The notes below the pieces were generated by a model. That model saw nothing but the letters and a program-made list of their open reading frames with translations. It was not told the DNA's origin and did no database searches. A stretch of 64,000 bases of DNA from Aquarana catesbeiana. Lineage: Eukaryota; Chordata; Amphibia; Anura; Ranidae. The translations under genes and the position numbers were made by a program. The stretch lies in assembly GCF_042186555.1 (NCBI RefSeq), contig NC_133327.1:327013746-327077745 (forward strand), written 5' to 3'. Positions 22,343-33,363 of this stretch are shown one piece after another (position 1 is the stretch's first letter; each line of letters opens with the position of its first letter).

Positions 22343-22756
22343 CTACCTCTTCCTGGGACCTTCTGGCAGTGCAAACAATACATCCGTTTTCCGTATCTGA
22401 GCAGTGGCTTTCAGATAGACTCTGACTGCACTCACTACATCAAGCGAGTGCAAAGACTTCTCCGCAGAACTAGGTTCTGGAAAAAAAGAAGGCCGGGTCC
22501 CATCTTGGTTCAGATGAAACCCTGACACTACCTTAGGCAGAAAGGACGGGTGAGGATGCAACACCACCCTGTCCCTGTGAATAGTTACATATGGCTCTTT
22601 ACAAGAAAAAGCAGCCAACTCTGATACTCTAGCAGAAGAGATAGCAACCAGAAAAAACAATTTCCTTGTCAAAAGGACCAATGGAATATGGCGTATCTGC
22701 TCAAAAGGCTGTTTTTTTATAACACCGACAAAACTAGATTCAAGTCCCATGGGCAC
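22343..22756 (-). pseudogene. DIRS tyrosine recombinase fragment
   Basis: The frame shows 'LLTRKLFFLVAISSARVSELAAF', with one Arg of the usual ARRVSE lost by an in-frame codon deletion, and 'KTDVLFALPEGP'. The region downstream to 22150 keeps traces of the recombinase end ('HVIHQ' equivalents) but is frameshifted. It is a remnant. Confidence 0.85.
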
Positions 22757-22829
22757 AAGGGTGATCTAAATGGTGGCTTTATACGCATTACCCCTAATAT
22801 AAAGGCCCGGATTAGGGAATGTGAATGTG

Positions 22830-23188
22830 GAGACCACTGACCGGATTGACTCCATGCGAAAAGAGCGGATGTTTAGGAACTGGTTTAGGTCCTTGAGGTC
22901 TAGAATGGGTCTGACATCTCCATTCGGCTTCGGTACCATGAAGAGATTTGAATAAAAGCTCATACCCTGCTCTTCCGTGGGAATCTCTATGATTACACCC
23001 TGAGCCATCAATCGGGCTAGCACCAGAAAAAAAGCTTTTCTTTTCCCTGGAGCTTTGGGAATGTTTGATTCCACAAAACGGGACGGTGGAAACGTCAGCT
23101 TGTAGCCTAGAGACACTACGGAGATGACCCATCTGTCCTGGACCTCTTCCCGCCACGTCTCTAAAAACTGCAGAAGCCGTCCCCCCAC
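22830..23188 (-). pseudogene. DIRS reverse transcriptase, N-terminal fragment
   Basis: It carries 'GGRLLQFLETW', 'FYSNLFMVPKPNGDVRPILDLKDLNQF' and 'FRMESIRSVV', the first RT blocks, then jumps into recombinase sequence. The catalytic YLDD is absent. The alternative frame over the same bases (23156-22812) is also free of stops, as in the other copies. Confidence 0.88.
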
Positions 23189-23259
23189 TCGGTCGAGCGG
23201 GGGCGCCCTTTCATAGAGAGGCCTTGGGACTGTAGGACATTAAAGACAGACATTAAAGA

Positions 23260-24296
23260 TTTTTTTTCTAACACCCTAGAGTATAAAATGGTGGTCGTTG
23301 CAATACTTTCTGTCACATTGTATTTGCGCAGCGGTCTTACAAGCACACTTTTTTTTTTTTAAAGAAAAAATACACTTTTTTGAACTAAGAAATAAAGACA
23401 ACAGTAAAGTTAGCCCAATTTTTTTTTATATTGTGAAAGATGATGTTACACCGAGTAAATTGATACTCACGCTTCAAAATTGCGCCCGCTTGTGGAATGG
23501 CGACAAACTTTTACCCTTAAAAATCTCCATAGGCAATGTTTAAAAAATTCCACAGGTTGCATGTTTTGAGTTACAGAGGAGATCTAGAGCTAGAATTATT
23601 GCTCTCGCTCCAACGATCGCGGTGATACCTCACGTGTGGTCTTCATATGCGGGCGCTACTCACATATGCGTTTGCTTCTGCCTGCGAGCTCGGCGGGACA
23701 GGGCATTATTAATTTATTTATTTTACTTTATTTTTTATTTTTACACTGTTCTTTTAAAAAAAATAAATAAATAAAAAAATGTGTCACTTTTATTCCTATT
23801 ACAAGGAATGTAAACATCCCTTGTAACAGAAAAAAAGCATGACAGGACCTCTTAAACATGAGATCTGGGTTTAAAAAGCCCTCAGATCTCATATTTACAC
23901 TAAAATGCAATTTAAAAAGTCCCTTTAAGAGCTATGGGCGGAAGTGATGTTTTGACGTAGTTTCCGGCCTGCAATGGTATGGAGCCGGGTGGGGACCATC
24001 TACCCCTCACTTAGCTCCATACCACAGAGGGGACAAGACCCGATCGCCTCCGCTGGCGACTCCAGTAAGCAACGGAGGGCACCAGAGCATGACGGATGGT
24101 GGAGCCCTCTCCCGCCACCGATAAAAGTGATCTTGCAGCGAATCTGCCACTGAGAAAACTTTTATCTAAAAGCCACCTGCCCACTGAAGAAGTGGATACC
24201 GGGGTTATGGCAGTAGCTAGCTGCCATAACCCCAGTATCCACGGTATTCCACTTCAAACAGCCGACATATAATGATGGTGGGCGGTCGGCAAGTGC
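23260..24296. mobile_element. TTAA-type element (CCACTT family), left end truncated
   Basis: From 'tctaacaccctagag' it follows the element at 34540-35704 closely, and its right end is 'GGCAAGTGC-TTAA' (24297-24300). The first about 110 bases of the family are missing. It includes the paired agatctg / cagatctc hairpin at about 23857-23895 and the 'ggcggaagtgatg' block. It abuts the truncated end of DIRS copy 2. Confidence 0.82.
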
Positions 24297-24320
24297 TTAA
24301 AAGGCACCAGGAAAATATGA

Positions 24321-25750
24321 TTTATGCATATAAATTGTACTAAGTATAAAATTGATGCGCTTTAAATAAATAGTGCACAATATGCTGCTGCGACTAAGCT
24401 TAAATCCAGGAATAAAAAATGCATACATGTGAATAAAATAAATACATAATTATGGTGCTAATACATGTGTTAAAATTGCCAAAAAAAAAAAAAAAAATGC
24501 CAAAAAAAATCTTCAAATTGGTGATGTGACGGTTAGTATAAATAAAATAATAATGACACTCTGAGTACAATGTCCAGGCAGAGATAAATAGTGGGAGAAA
24601 GTAAAAATAATTAAACAGTTCCTTCCCTTAATCCAGATTGATTGACTCACTGGGTTAGATCGTTTGTATCAGGATATTTAGTTTTTCTTGCATCCCACTT
24701 CAACAATTATACTGCTGGTGATTCGGCTCTCAGGATAAAGGTTTTATGCAAAGCAAGCAAAGAAAAAATAGATCATTGTGCAGTGAACTTACTAGATAGT
24801 ACATAAGCAAAACAGAGACAAGAGATACACTCACAAACTCCCGGTCTATTAGAAGCATTCAAATAAGCAGATTGCAGTCAGCCGCTGTGGACGAGGTTTC
24901 CCATAGAGAAACAGCTGCTGTTAACCTTCAGGTGTATTGCAGCACTGAATGTCCTAAGCTGAGCTTAGGACATTCAGTGCTGCAATACACCTGAAGGTTA
25001 ACAGCAGCTGTTTCTCTATGGGAAACCTCGTCCACAGCGGCTGACTGCAATCTGCTTATTTGAATGCTTCTAATAGACCGGGAGTTTGTGAGTGTATCTC
25101 TTGTCTCTGTTTTGCTTATGTACTATCTAGTAAGTTCACTGCACAATGATCTATTTTTTCTTTGCTTGCTTTGCATAAAACCTTTATCCTGAGAGCCGAA
25201 TCACCAGCAGTATAATTGTTGAAGTGGGATGCAAGAAAAACTAAATATCCTGATACAAACGATCTAACCCAGTGAGTCAATCTGGATTAAGGGAAGGAAC
25301 TGTTTAATTATTTTTACTTTCTCCCACTATTTATCTCTGCCTGGACATTGTACTCAGAGTGTCATTATTATTTTATTTATACTAACCGTCACATCACCAA
25401 TTTGAAGATTTTTTTTGGCAATTTTTTTTTTTTTGGCAATTTTAACACATGTATTAGCACCATAATTATGTATTTATTTTATTCACATGTATGCATTTTT
25501 TATTCCTGGATTTAAGCTTAGTCGCAGCAGCATATTGTGCACTATTTATTTAAAGCGCATCAATTTTATACTTAGTACTATTTGTTTGGTTATCTGATCA
25601 CCCTATATTGATAGCAGCTTTAATTTACTGATTTTTTTATAGCACTAACTATATTGGTATATATATATTTTTAAGCACAATTTATTTATATCACACATAT
25701 CTATCCACATCAGCGCTTGGTTTTTATTCATTTTTTTATGCATATAAATT
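24321..25750. repeat. 1.25-kb spacer-free palindrome bounded by a 16-bp direct repeat
   Basis: The left arm (24337-24960) and right arm (24962-25578) are reverse complements, with a single central G at 24961. I see one 4-base indel (a doubled 'ttga' in the left arm near 24650) and poly-A length differences only. The right arm continues into an about 155-base AT-rich tail (25579-25734). The unit is bounded by identical copies of tttatgcatataaatt at 24321-24336 and 25735-25750, which look like a target duplication of target-primed insertion. Its family is unknown, and no coding frame is seen. Confidence 0.92.
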
Positions 25751-25783
25751 AGCATGCTAGTATCTGCAGCATCTATAGCCCTA

Positions 25784-26051
25784 GGCTGCATTCACACCTG
25801 AGCGTTTTTAAAGTCATGCGATTTTGCCACGATTTATACAGCATTTTTGCTGCGCTTTTGTACAGGTAACCAATGTAAAAAGAAGAAGCTCATGTTCTTT
25901 TTTGAGCTTAAGGCGTTTTTCAGGCGATTTGCTTCAGGTGACAAAACGCTCAGATGTGAACAGATGCCATTGGAATGAATGGGATTTTGCTTGTTGGGTG
26001 TTTTTCAGGCGTTTTATGAGCTGAAAACGCTCAGGTGTGAATGCAGCCTAA
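25784..26051. mobile_element. MITE with TAGGCTGCATTCACACC termini
   Basis: The left end 'taggctgcattcacacct' and right end 'aggtgtgaatgcagcctaa' are perfect inverted repeats that continue for about 27 bp (gagcgtttt / aaaacgctc). The interior is short and AT-rich. It resembles hAT-type MITEs with 'tttcacac' ends. Its border lies about 70 bp from the CEP162 donor at 26120. Confidence 0.85.
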
Positions 26052-26120
26052 GTTACAAACTTGCAATGGCCTATCTGTCCAGAAAAAGATCAAAAAAAAG
26101 AAACCAACCAGATTATTCAC

Positions 26121-26215
26121 TTTAATATTTTCCAGACCATCATTTTCTTCCTGTGAATTTTTGACAAGGGGGCTAAGAGATTCAGGGTCATCTTCAAAGT
26201 CCTCACTGTAATTTC
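26121..26215 (-). CDS. cep162: CEP162 coding exon (exon C)
   Basis: A 95-nt exon with acceptor 'ttttctcacag' (ending at 26216) and donor 'gtgaat' (from 26120). It starts with two bases of a split codon (phase 1) and ends in phase 0. The peptide begins NYSEDFEDDPES, matching 'ENYSDDFEDE' of human CEP162, an acidic motif conserved in this protein. Reading through the donor would continue in frame into intron, so the exact 3' border depends on the phase match with exon D, which supports position 26121. Confidence 0.87.
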
Positions 26216-26518
26216 CTGTGAGAAAAGTGTTACATTTATATTGTGACATTAATGATTTCTAACTGCAACAAAAAAAAAAAAAAAATTTACTTTTTCTCAA
26301 GACAGATTTCTACTGGGGAATATAATAGACTATTACAAACTCAACTAAAATCTAGCAGTTTATATTTTCTAGCAGTTTATATTTTCAATATACACTGAGC
26401 AACACTTTTGTGTTTGCCCCTATTTATCATGAGCTGAACTCAAAGATCTACAACTTTTTCTTTGTACACAAAAGGCCTATTTCTCTCAAATATTGTTAGC
26501 AAATCTGTCCAATCTGTT

Positions 26519-26885
26519 TTAGGCCGCTTTCACATGAACAATGCGTTCAGGTCCGCCTGACAGTTTTTTAGGCGGACCTGAACGGACCCTCCATAGACCT
26601 CTATGGAGCGTCGGATGTCAGCGGTGACATGTACGTTGACATCCGACCCGCTCCGATCCGAAAAACCTACTTTTCCATCCGTTTTCGGATCGGATGACGT
26701 CGGACTCTACAGTCCGTCATCATCCGATCCCCCATAGGGGAGAGCGGCACTCTGACAGGCACACTGTGCAGCGACGGACCTGTCATCTGCCTGCTCAGCG
26801 GGGATCCATGGAGCGATCCCCGCTGAGCAAGCGGATGTTCACGGGGCGGATCATCACGGATCCGTCCCGTGTGAAAGGACCCTTA
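26519..26885. mobile_element. MITE with GCTTTCACA termini
   Basis: The left end 'taggccgctttcacatg' and right end 'cgtgtgaaaggaccctta' are imperfect inverted repeats. The interior contains further self-complementary blocks (caggtccgcctgac / gcggacctgaacgg). It is inserted in copy C of the Tc1-like element and is probably hAT-related. Confidence 0.7.
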
Positions 26886-27259
26886 GGTGTCCATTTATCA
26901 AAGAGATAATTTATCTAATTTCAGTTCTCAGCAGTTCTCAGAGAAAAAGCTTCTCCTCTGGCACCCGGTTTATGAAGCGGAGAACAAGAAGGAGAAAAGA
27001 AGGAGAAAAGAGGAAATGTTTTTCCTCTGAGAACACCCGAGATCTATATAGAAGGTGGAGGGGCTACCTGTGATCTCCTGAGACACCTGTGTGATTACAG
27101 AGCAGCTGAGTTTCAAAAGTGAAACCAAAGTTAAAAAGACTGTAATTACATGAAAATATAAAAACGCAGGTAAAAAAAATTAGCCAAAAATGTTAAAAAA
27201 GTACCAAAATGCACATAAAAATGTGCTAAAATGCATTTTAAAAAACAAGCCAAAATGTG

Positions 27260-27290
<31 letters not shown>

Positions 27291-28043
27291 CACAGCAAAA
27301 TGTGCATCAAAAACCATACCAAAATGCACACAAAAAATGGCCCAAAAAGCCAAAGAAAATTTTTTGGGCATGGAGCATTGTGCATTTTTTCAATGCGCAT
27401 TTTGGCACCTTCGTAGTGTATTTGTCAAAAGACAAAATGCATGTCTGGTAACTGCATTTGGGGTGCCATTAACAATGAATGGCACCCAAAACTGCATTGC
27501 GTATTTTGACACATTTTTACAGCAATTTGGAATTGTGGCAAGAATTGCGCAATTCTGCCAACAATTCTGCACTGCTCAGCTGTGAATGGGTCCTAAAAGA
27601 AAATACATCATAACTATACTGTGTTTGTGTGTAATATATTTATATTTATATATTTTTTTTTTTTTTTATAAAAAAAAACACATTTACACACACACAAACA
27701 TATATAGTTATTAATTATATCTTTAAGCTTTCTGTTGCTGATATTAGGAAGAAAGAGGCCAAGCTATCTCACATCGCAGCAGCTTCTCACCCAGATTCTC
27801 CACCTCTAAGCTGGAGAATCTGGAACGGAGATATTTTACAGAGATGGCCAGTGACATCTTCAGATCTCACCTTCATAAACTGGTCATCTGTGTAAAAGTG
27901 AATGACAGCAGGGTGTGTTCTGTGATGAGAAGTGAAGAACATGTTCTCCACTCCTGAACGCAGCTTCATAAACTGGCACAATAGAGAGATCAACCGTGAT
28001 CATCAGGATCTTGGCTCTTCTCTGTTTGATAAACGTACATCTT
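26886..28043. mobile_element. Non-autonomous TIR element with TTTATCAAA termini
   Basis: The left end 'aggtgtccatttatcaaagag' and the inverse of the right end ('taagatgtacgtttatcaaacagag') form terminal repeats of about 20 bp with mismatches. Inside are a poly-A stretch (27267-27290), an AT-rich part (27630-27720) and a self-complementary block around 27790-27990. The Tc1-like sequence resumes at 28041 with 'cttagtgagcac'. Confidence 0.65.
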
Positions 28044-28199
28044 AGTGAGCACTTCTCCTGATAATCTGTCCACCAGTCACAGGTGTTGGCAAATCAAGAT
28101 GCTGATTAGACAGCATGATTATTGCACAGGTATGCCTTAGGCTGACCACAATAAAAGGCCACTCTAAAATTTGCAGTTTTACTGTATTGGGGGGGCGGG

Positions 28200-29233
28200 G
28201 GTCCGAAAACCAGTCAGTATCTGGTGTGACCACCTTTTGCCTCACGCAGTGCAGAACATCTCCTTTGCATAGAGTTAATCAGGTTGTCGATTGTGGCCTG
28301 TGGAATGTTGGTCCGTTCCTCTTCAATGGCTGTGAGAAGTTGCTGGATATTGGTAGGAACTGAAACACGCTGTCTGACGTATACGCCGATCCAGAGCATC
28401 CCAAACATGCTCAATGGGTGACATGTGCAGTGAGTTTGCTGGCCATGCAAGTACTGGGATGTTCTCAGCTTCCAGGAATTGTGTACAGATCCTTGCAACA
28501 TGGGGTCGTGCATTATCATGCTGCAACATGAGGTGATGGTCGTGGATGAATGTCACAACAATGGGCCTCAGGATCTAGTTACGGTATTCTCTGTGCATTC
28601 AAAATGGCATCAATAAAATGCACCTATGTTCGTTGTCCATAGCATACGCCTGCCCATACCATAACCCCACCGCCACCATGGGCCACGCGATCCACAATGT
28701 TGACATCAGCAAATTGCTCACCCACATAAACGCCATACACGCGGTCTGCAACCTGCCCTGTACAGTGAAAACCGGGATTCATCCGTGAAGAGAACACCTC
28801 TCCAAAGTGCCAGACACCACCGAATGTGAGCATTTGCCCACTCAAGTTGGTTACGATGACGAACTGCAGTCAGGTCGAGACCCCGATGAGGACGACGGGC
28901 ATGCAGATGAGCTTCCCTGATAGGGTTTCTGACAGTTTGTGCAGAAATTCTTTAGTTATGCAAACAGATTGTTGCACCAGCTGTCCAGATGACTGGTCTC
29001 AGACGATCTTGGAGGTGAAGATGCTGGATGTGGAGGTCCTGGGCTGGTGTGGTTACACATGGTCTGCGGTTGTGAGGCCGGTTGGATGTACTGTCAAATT
29101 CTCTGAAACGCCTTTGGAGACGGCTTATGATAGAGAAATGAACATTCAATTCAAGGGCAACAGCTCTGGTGGACATTTCTGCAGGCAGCATGCCAATTGC
29201 ACGCTCCCTCAAAACTTGCGACATTTGTGGCAT
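28200..29233 (-). pseudogene. Tc1-like transposase, multiple frameshifts
   Basis: From 29233 a frame gives the helix-turn-helix region (MPQMSQVLRERAIGML; ISRLQRRFREF). Frameshifted pieces follow: the 'HGGGGVMVWAGV' block near 28670 and 'QHDNARPHVAR' near 28510, which holds the second catalytic Asp region. The 'SPIEHVWD' block near 28400 corresponds to the usual SPDLNPIEHLWD with losses. Inactive. Confidence 0.87.
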
Positions 29234-29290
29234 TGTGCTGTATGATAAAATTGCACATTTAAGAGCGGCCTTTTATTGTGGCCAACCTAA

Positions 29291-29707
29291 TGCCGCATAT
29301 ACAGGATTGCACATTCCAACAACAAAAGCCATGTTTTTTTTACGACGGATGTTGGCTCAAACTTGTCTTGCATACACATGGTCACACAAATCTTGTCAGA
29401 AATTCCGAACGTCAAGAACGCGGTGACGTACAACACGAGCCGAGAAAAATTAAGTTCAATAGCCAGTGCGGCTCTTCTGCTTGATTCCGAGCATGCGTGG
29501 AACTTTGTGCGTTGGAGTTGTGTACACACGATCGGAATTTACAATAACTGATTTTGTTGTTGGAAAATTAGAGAACCAGATCTCAAATTTTGTTTGTCGG
29601 AAATTAGATGGAAAATGTCCGATGGAGTCTAGACACAGTTGGAATTTCCGACAAAAAGCTCCTATCGAACATTTCCCTTGGGAAAATCCGACCGTGTGTA
29701 CGCGGCA
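29291..29707. mobile_element. MITE with TGCCGC termini, copy 2 (PIF/Harbinger-like)
   Basis: It begins TGCCGCATATACAGG and ends GTGTGTACGCGGCA, flanked on both sides by TAA (29288-29290, 29708-29710). Removing it restores the Tc1-like sequence GGCCAACCTAAGGCACACC. The interior shares 'catacacatggtcacaca' and 'aaaaagctcctatc'-type blocks with 9689-10102. Confidence 0.85.
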
Positions 29708-29946
29708 TAAGGCACACCTGTGCAATAATCATGCTGTCTAATCAGCATCTTGATAAGCCAAACCTGTGTGGTGGATGGATTATTTCGGCAAAGGAGAAGT
29801 GCTCACTAACACAGATTTGTGAACAATATTTAAGAGGAAAAAGGCCTTTTTTTGTGTACATAGAAAAAGTCGGAAATCTTTTTGTTCAGTTCATGATTAA
29901 AAGGGGCAAACACAAAAGTTTTGCATTTATAATTTTGCTCAGTGTA

Positions 29947-30317
29947 GTATTTAATGTCAAGAATGAATTTATGTAATGCACCGGTGCTAGCCATTCTGTG
30001 GCATAATAATCCTTTTATTTTCTGTACTTCTGTTTTTTTCAACCTCTATATTGGTCTGTCCATGATGGGCAACCCTTATTGACCAACAGACATATTCAAG
30101 TGGGAAGAGGGAGTGTGTTAAAACTATACTTTTGTGAGACTTTCCATGTATTTACTTATCATTCTGACAGTTACCTTCAATATTCCCTAAAGGAAACCTA
30201 TGACTACATATTTTTTAATTATATGGTCAGACTGAATTTCCCAAATTTGTCAAGGACTCAGTTTGAAGAGCCTATGCAAGAATCTTTACGTTAAAAAACA
30301 TTGAAATTTCTATCCTT
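29947..30317. other. Intron sequence without recognised features
   Basis: Between two Tc1-like elements; nothing identifiable. Confidence 0.45.
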
Positions 30318-30350
30318 ATAGTGGATACAAGAAGTCTACACACCCGTTAA

Positions 30351-31241
30351 CTACTTGATGACCAGCCGCTGTCGTAATACGGTGGCAGGTTGGCTTCCCG
30401 GTGCAAATTGCCGTAGCTATACGGTGGACACTTTAAGGGGTATAGGGGGCGCACCCCGCGGCAGCGATGTCTGCCGGCGACCCGCAATCCCTCCTCAGAA
30501 AGCCAAACAGATCCCCGTTCTGACAGGAGAAGAGAGAGAGATTTGCTGTTCCTAGTGATTAGGAACAGCGATCTCTCTCCTCCAGTCAGTCTCATCCTCC
30601 CACAGTTAGGAACACCTCCCAGGGAACACATTTAACCTCTTGATCGCCCCCGTGTTAACCCCTTCCCTGCCAGTGACATTTACACAGTAATCACTGCATT
30701 TTTATAGCATTGATCACTGTATAAATGTCAATGGTCCCAAAAAAAAAAAAAGTGTCAAAAAAGTGTCCGATCTGTCCGCCATAGTGCTGCTAAAAACAAA
30801 TATCGCAGATTGCCGCTATTACTAGTACGAAAAAAAAAAAAAAAATGCCATAAATCTATCCCCTATTCGGTGGACGCTATAACTTTTGTACAAACCAATC
30901 AATAGATGCTTATTGCTAATTGTTTTTTATCAAAAATATGCAGAATACATATTGGCCTAAGCTGATGAAGAAATTAGTTTTTTGTTTTTTTGGGGGGGAT
31001 ATTTCTTATAGGAAACAGTAAAAAATATTGGGTTTTTTTTCAAAAATTTCACTCTCTTTTGCTTTATAGCGCAAAAAATAAAAACCGCAGAGGTGATCAA
31101 ATACCACCAAAAGAAAAGCTCTATTTGTGGGAATAAAAAAGGACGTCAATTTTGTTTGGGTACAGCGTTGCATTACCGCGCAATTGTTAGTTAAAACAAC
31201 GCCGTACCGTATCACAAAAAACGGCCTGGGCTGTAAAGTGG
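30351..31241. mobile_element. TTAA-type non-autonomous element in a Tc1-like terminus
   Basis: Left junction CCCG-TTAA-CTACTTGATGACC, right junction AAAGTGGG-TAA. The right TTAA has decayed to GTAA (31242-31245). The sister Tc1 copies show an uninterrupted 'gttaaaatgtcagg'. A hairpin at 30530-30583 (agagagatttgctgttcct / aggaacagcgatctctct) lies inside. A block near 30640-30745 (ttgatcgcccc, gtgttaacccc, aatcactgcattttta) is shared with 19740-19875 in inverse orientation. Confidence 0.8.
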
Positions 31242-31496
31242 GTAAAATGTCAGGTTTCTGTGATGTAAAAAAAAAAATGAGACAAAGATAAATAATTTCA
31301 GAACTTTTTTTTACCTTTAATGTGACCTATAAACTGTACAACTCAACTGAACAAAAAACTGTTAGGTGGAGGAAAGTAAAAAAAGAAAAAAAGAAAATAA
31401 TATGGTTGCATAAGTGTGCACACTCTTAAACTAATACTTTACTGAAGCACCTTTTGATTATTATTACAGCACTCAGTGTTTTGGGGTATGAGTCTA

Positions 31497-32441
31497 TCAG
31501 CATGGCACATCTTGACTTTGCAATGATTGCCCACTGTTCTTTGCAAAAAAACACTCCATAACTTTCAGATTGCGACGACACCTCCTGTGCACAGCCCTCT
31601 TCACATCACCCCACAGATTTTCAAAAGGATTCAAGTCTGCGCTCTGGCTGGGCCATTCCAAAACTTTAATCTTGTTCTGGTGAAACCATTGCTTTGTTGA
31701 TTTGGATGTATGCTTTGGGTCGTTGTCATGCTGAAAGATGATGTTCCTCTTCATGTTCAGCTTTCCAGCAGAAGCCTGAAGGTTTTGTGCCAATATTGAC
31801 TAATATTTTGAACTGTTTAAAATTCCCTCTAGCTTGACTAAGGCCCCTGTTCCAGCTGAAGAAAAACAGCCCCAAAGCATGATGCTGCCACCACCATGCT
31901 TCACTGTGGGTATGATGTTCTTTTGATGATGTGCAGTGTTGTTTTTGCACCACATATATCTTTTGGAATTATGGCCAAAAAGTTCAACCTCGGTTTCAGA
32001 CCACAACCCATTTTCCACATGCTTTTGGGAGACTTCAGATGTGTTTTTGCAAAATTTAGCTGGACTTGCATTATTTTCTTCGTAAGAAAAGGGTCTTGCC
32101 ACTCTACCCCATAGCCCAGACATATGAAGAATACGGGAGAATGTTGTCACTTGTACCGCACAGCCAGTACTTACTAGATATTCCTGCAGCTCCTTTAATG
32201 TTGCTGTAGGTCTCTTGGTAGCCTCCCTGACCAGTTTTCTTCTCGTCTTTTCATCAATTTTGGAAGGACATCCAGTTCTTGGTAATGTCACTGTTGTGCC
32301 ATATTTTCTCCACTTGATGACTGTCTTCACTGTGTTCAATGGTATATCTAATGCCCTGGAAATTCTTTTGTACCCTTCTTCTGACTGATACCTTTTAACA
32401 AGGAGATCCCTCTGATGCTTTGGAAGCTCTCTGCGGACCAT
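31497..32441 (-). pseudogene. Tc1-like transposase, one nonsense codon and one late frameshift
   Basis: Starting at ATG 32441 the frame is open for 213 codons: a paired-like DNA-binding domain (LPKHQRDLLVKRYQ; SRALDIPLNTVKTVI), a GCPSKI hinge, then the start of the DDE domain ('LWSETEVELFG', where the first Asp is Glu here; 'KHGGGSIMLWG'). TAG at 31800-31802 replaces the CAG found in copy A, after which the same frame continues with 'QHDNDPKHTS' and 'SADLNPFENLWGD' until a frameshift near 31545. It is the least damaged Tc1 transposase in the window. Confidence 0.9.
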
Positions 32442-32835
32442 GGCTTTTGCTGTAGAATGCGACTAAGAAAATTTCAGCAAAAACCTACTGGAACAGCTGA
32501 ACTTTATTTGGGGTTAATCAGAGGCACTTTAAATGATGGCAGGTTTGTACTGGTACCTACTTAACATGAGTTTGAATGTGATTGCTTAATTCTGAACACA
32601 GCTACATCTCTAGTTATAAGAGGCTGTGCACACTTATGCAACCGCATTAGTATTATCCCCCCCTCGTTAAAAGATTTCAGTTCGTTTTTCAATTAAGTTG
32701 TACAGTTTGTAGGTCACAATAAAGATTGAAAACGTTCTGAAATGATTTATCTTAGTCTCATTTTTTTTTTTACATCACAGAAACCTGACATTTTAACAGG
32801 GGTATGTAAACTTTTTATATCCACTATCTATATCT

Positions 32836-32837
32836 AT

Positions 32838-32864
<27 letters not shown>
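32836..32864. repeat. (CA)n microsatellite
   Basis: About 14 CA units immediately beyond the terminal repeat of Tc1-like copy D. Confidence 0.95.
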
Positions 32865-32868
<4 letters not shown>

Positions 32869-33122
32869 ACTTTCTTCATCTATTTACCTATACTATCAAA
32901 ATGGGGAGGAATGTGCTATTAGAGAGTGGTTAATGCATTTTAATGCAGAATGCTGGGGAAGGAGGTGTGATTGGAAAGTGAGGTAGCACACACACATTCC
33001 ACCAAAAATCTGTAAGAAATATATATGCCATCATCCTCTCTTCTAGGACCTATGTCACAACAAACACACATGGCTTTGTGTGTGTAGATAATCTTTTAGA
33101 CACAAAACACCACTTCAGTTAC

Positions 33123-33172
33123 CTGACAGTTCTTTATTTCCCTCATCCTCGGTCTTGGGAGTTTCATTGTTA
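33123..33172 (-). CDS. cep162: CEP162 coding exon (exon B)
   Basis: A 50-nt exon between acceptor 'tctttttcag' (ending at 33173) and donor 'gtaact' (from 33122). It begins with one base completing a codon (phase 2) and ends with one base of the next (phase 1). Joined to exon A the split codon reads TG|T (Cys), and to exon C it reads G|GA (Gly), with no stop. The peptide, NNETPKTEDEGNKELS, is acidic and corresponds in position to the weakly conserved human segment between the SIDYSRLNKELDS and NYSDDFED motifs. Identity rests on phase and position rather than strong similarity. Confidence 0.82.
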
Positions 33173-33363
33173 CTGAAAAAGAAAAAAATATTCAATATAT
33201 CTCTGAAATAAGAACTACAGAACCCAAAGAAGGGGTATTAAATATTCATAAAGAGAAATTCTTAAAGCCGGCAACAGCCAAACTTTTTTTTTAGAACATA
33301 TATTTGAAAAGCTACAGTATATCCTCTGCTGTGTTTTTATGACTCTACTGGTGCATTAATTAA

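Larger units (their letters stand above)
21709..23245 (-). mobile_element. DIRS-like retrotransposon, family A, copy 2, internally deleted and 5'-truncated
   Basis: The 3' terminal repeat (from 'aggatttttataacagc', 21711) and the internal complementary region (about 21920-22040) are well preserved. Next comes the C-terminal part of a tyrosine recombinase (22756-22343 and decayed continuation), and directly adjacent the N-terminal part of RT (23188 to about 22830). A single junction near 22815-22835 removes about 1.75 kb relative to copy 1, including YLDD, RNase H and the recombinase N-terminus. The 5' side ends at about 23245 against a TTAA element. Confidence 0.88.
26393..29944 (-). mobile_element. 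Tc1/mariner-like element, copy C, full length with three nested MITEs
   Basis: Its ends CACTGAGCAAC (left) and GCTCAGTG (right) are flanked by TA (26391-26392 and 29945-29946). Subterminal sequences ('acaaaaggcctatttctc' at about 26468, its inverse at about 29840) agree. The left flank is opened at about 26519 by two MITEs (to 28043) and the right flank at 29288 by a TGCCGC MITE. The element without them is about 1.6 kb, normal for Tc1. The transposase is listed separately. Confidence 0.88.
30320..32829 (-). mobile_element. Tc1/mariner-like element, copy D, full length with nested TTAA element
   Basis: The left end 'agtggatacaagaagtctac' and right end 'gtaaactttttatatccact' are inverted terminal repeats. 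The left flank is split by a TTAA element (30351-31241). Same family as copy A (2227-2912) and copy F (41224-43041). Without the insert it is about 1.6 kb. Confidence 0.88.

Noticed and set aside
27190..27585. A 131-codon plus-strand Lys-rich frame.
   Set aside because: It is built on a poly-A stretch and imperfect 'aaaatgca' repeats within a TIR element.
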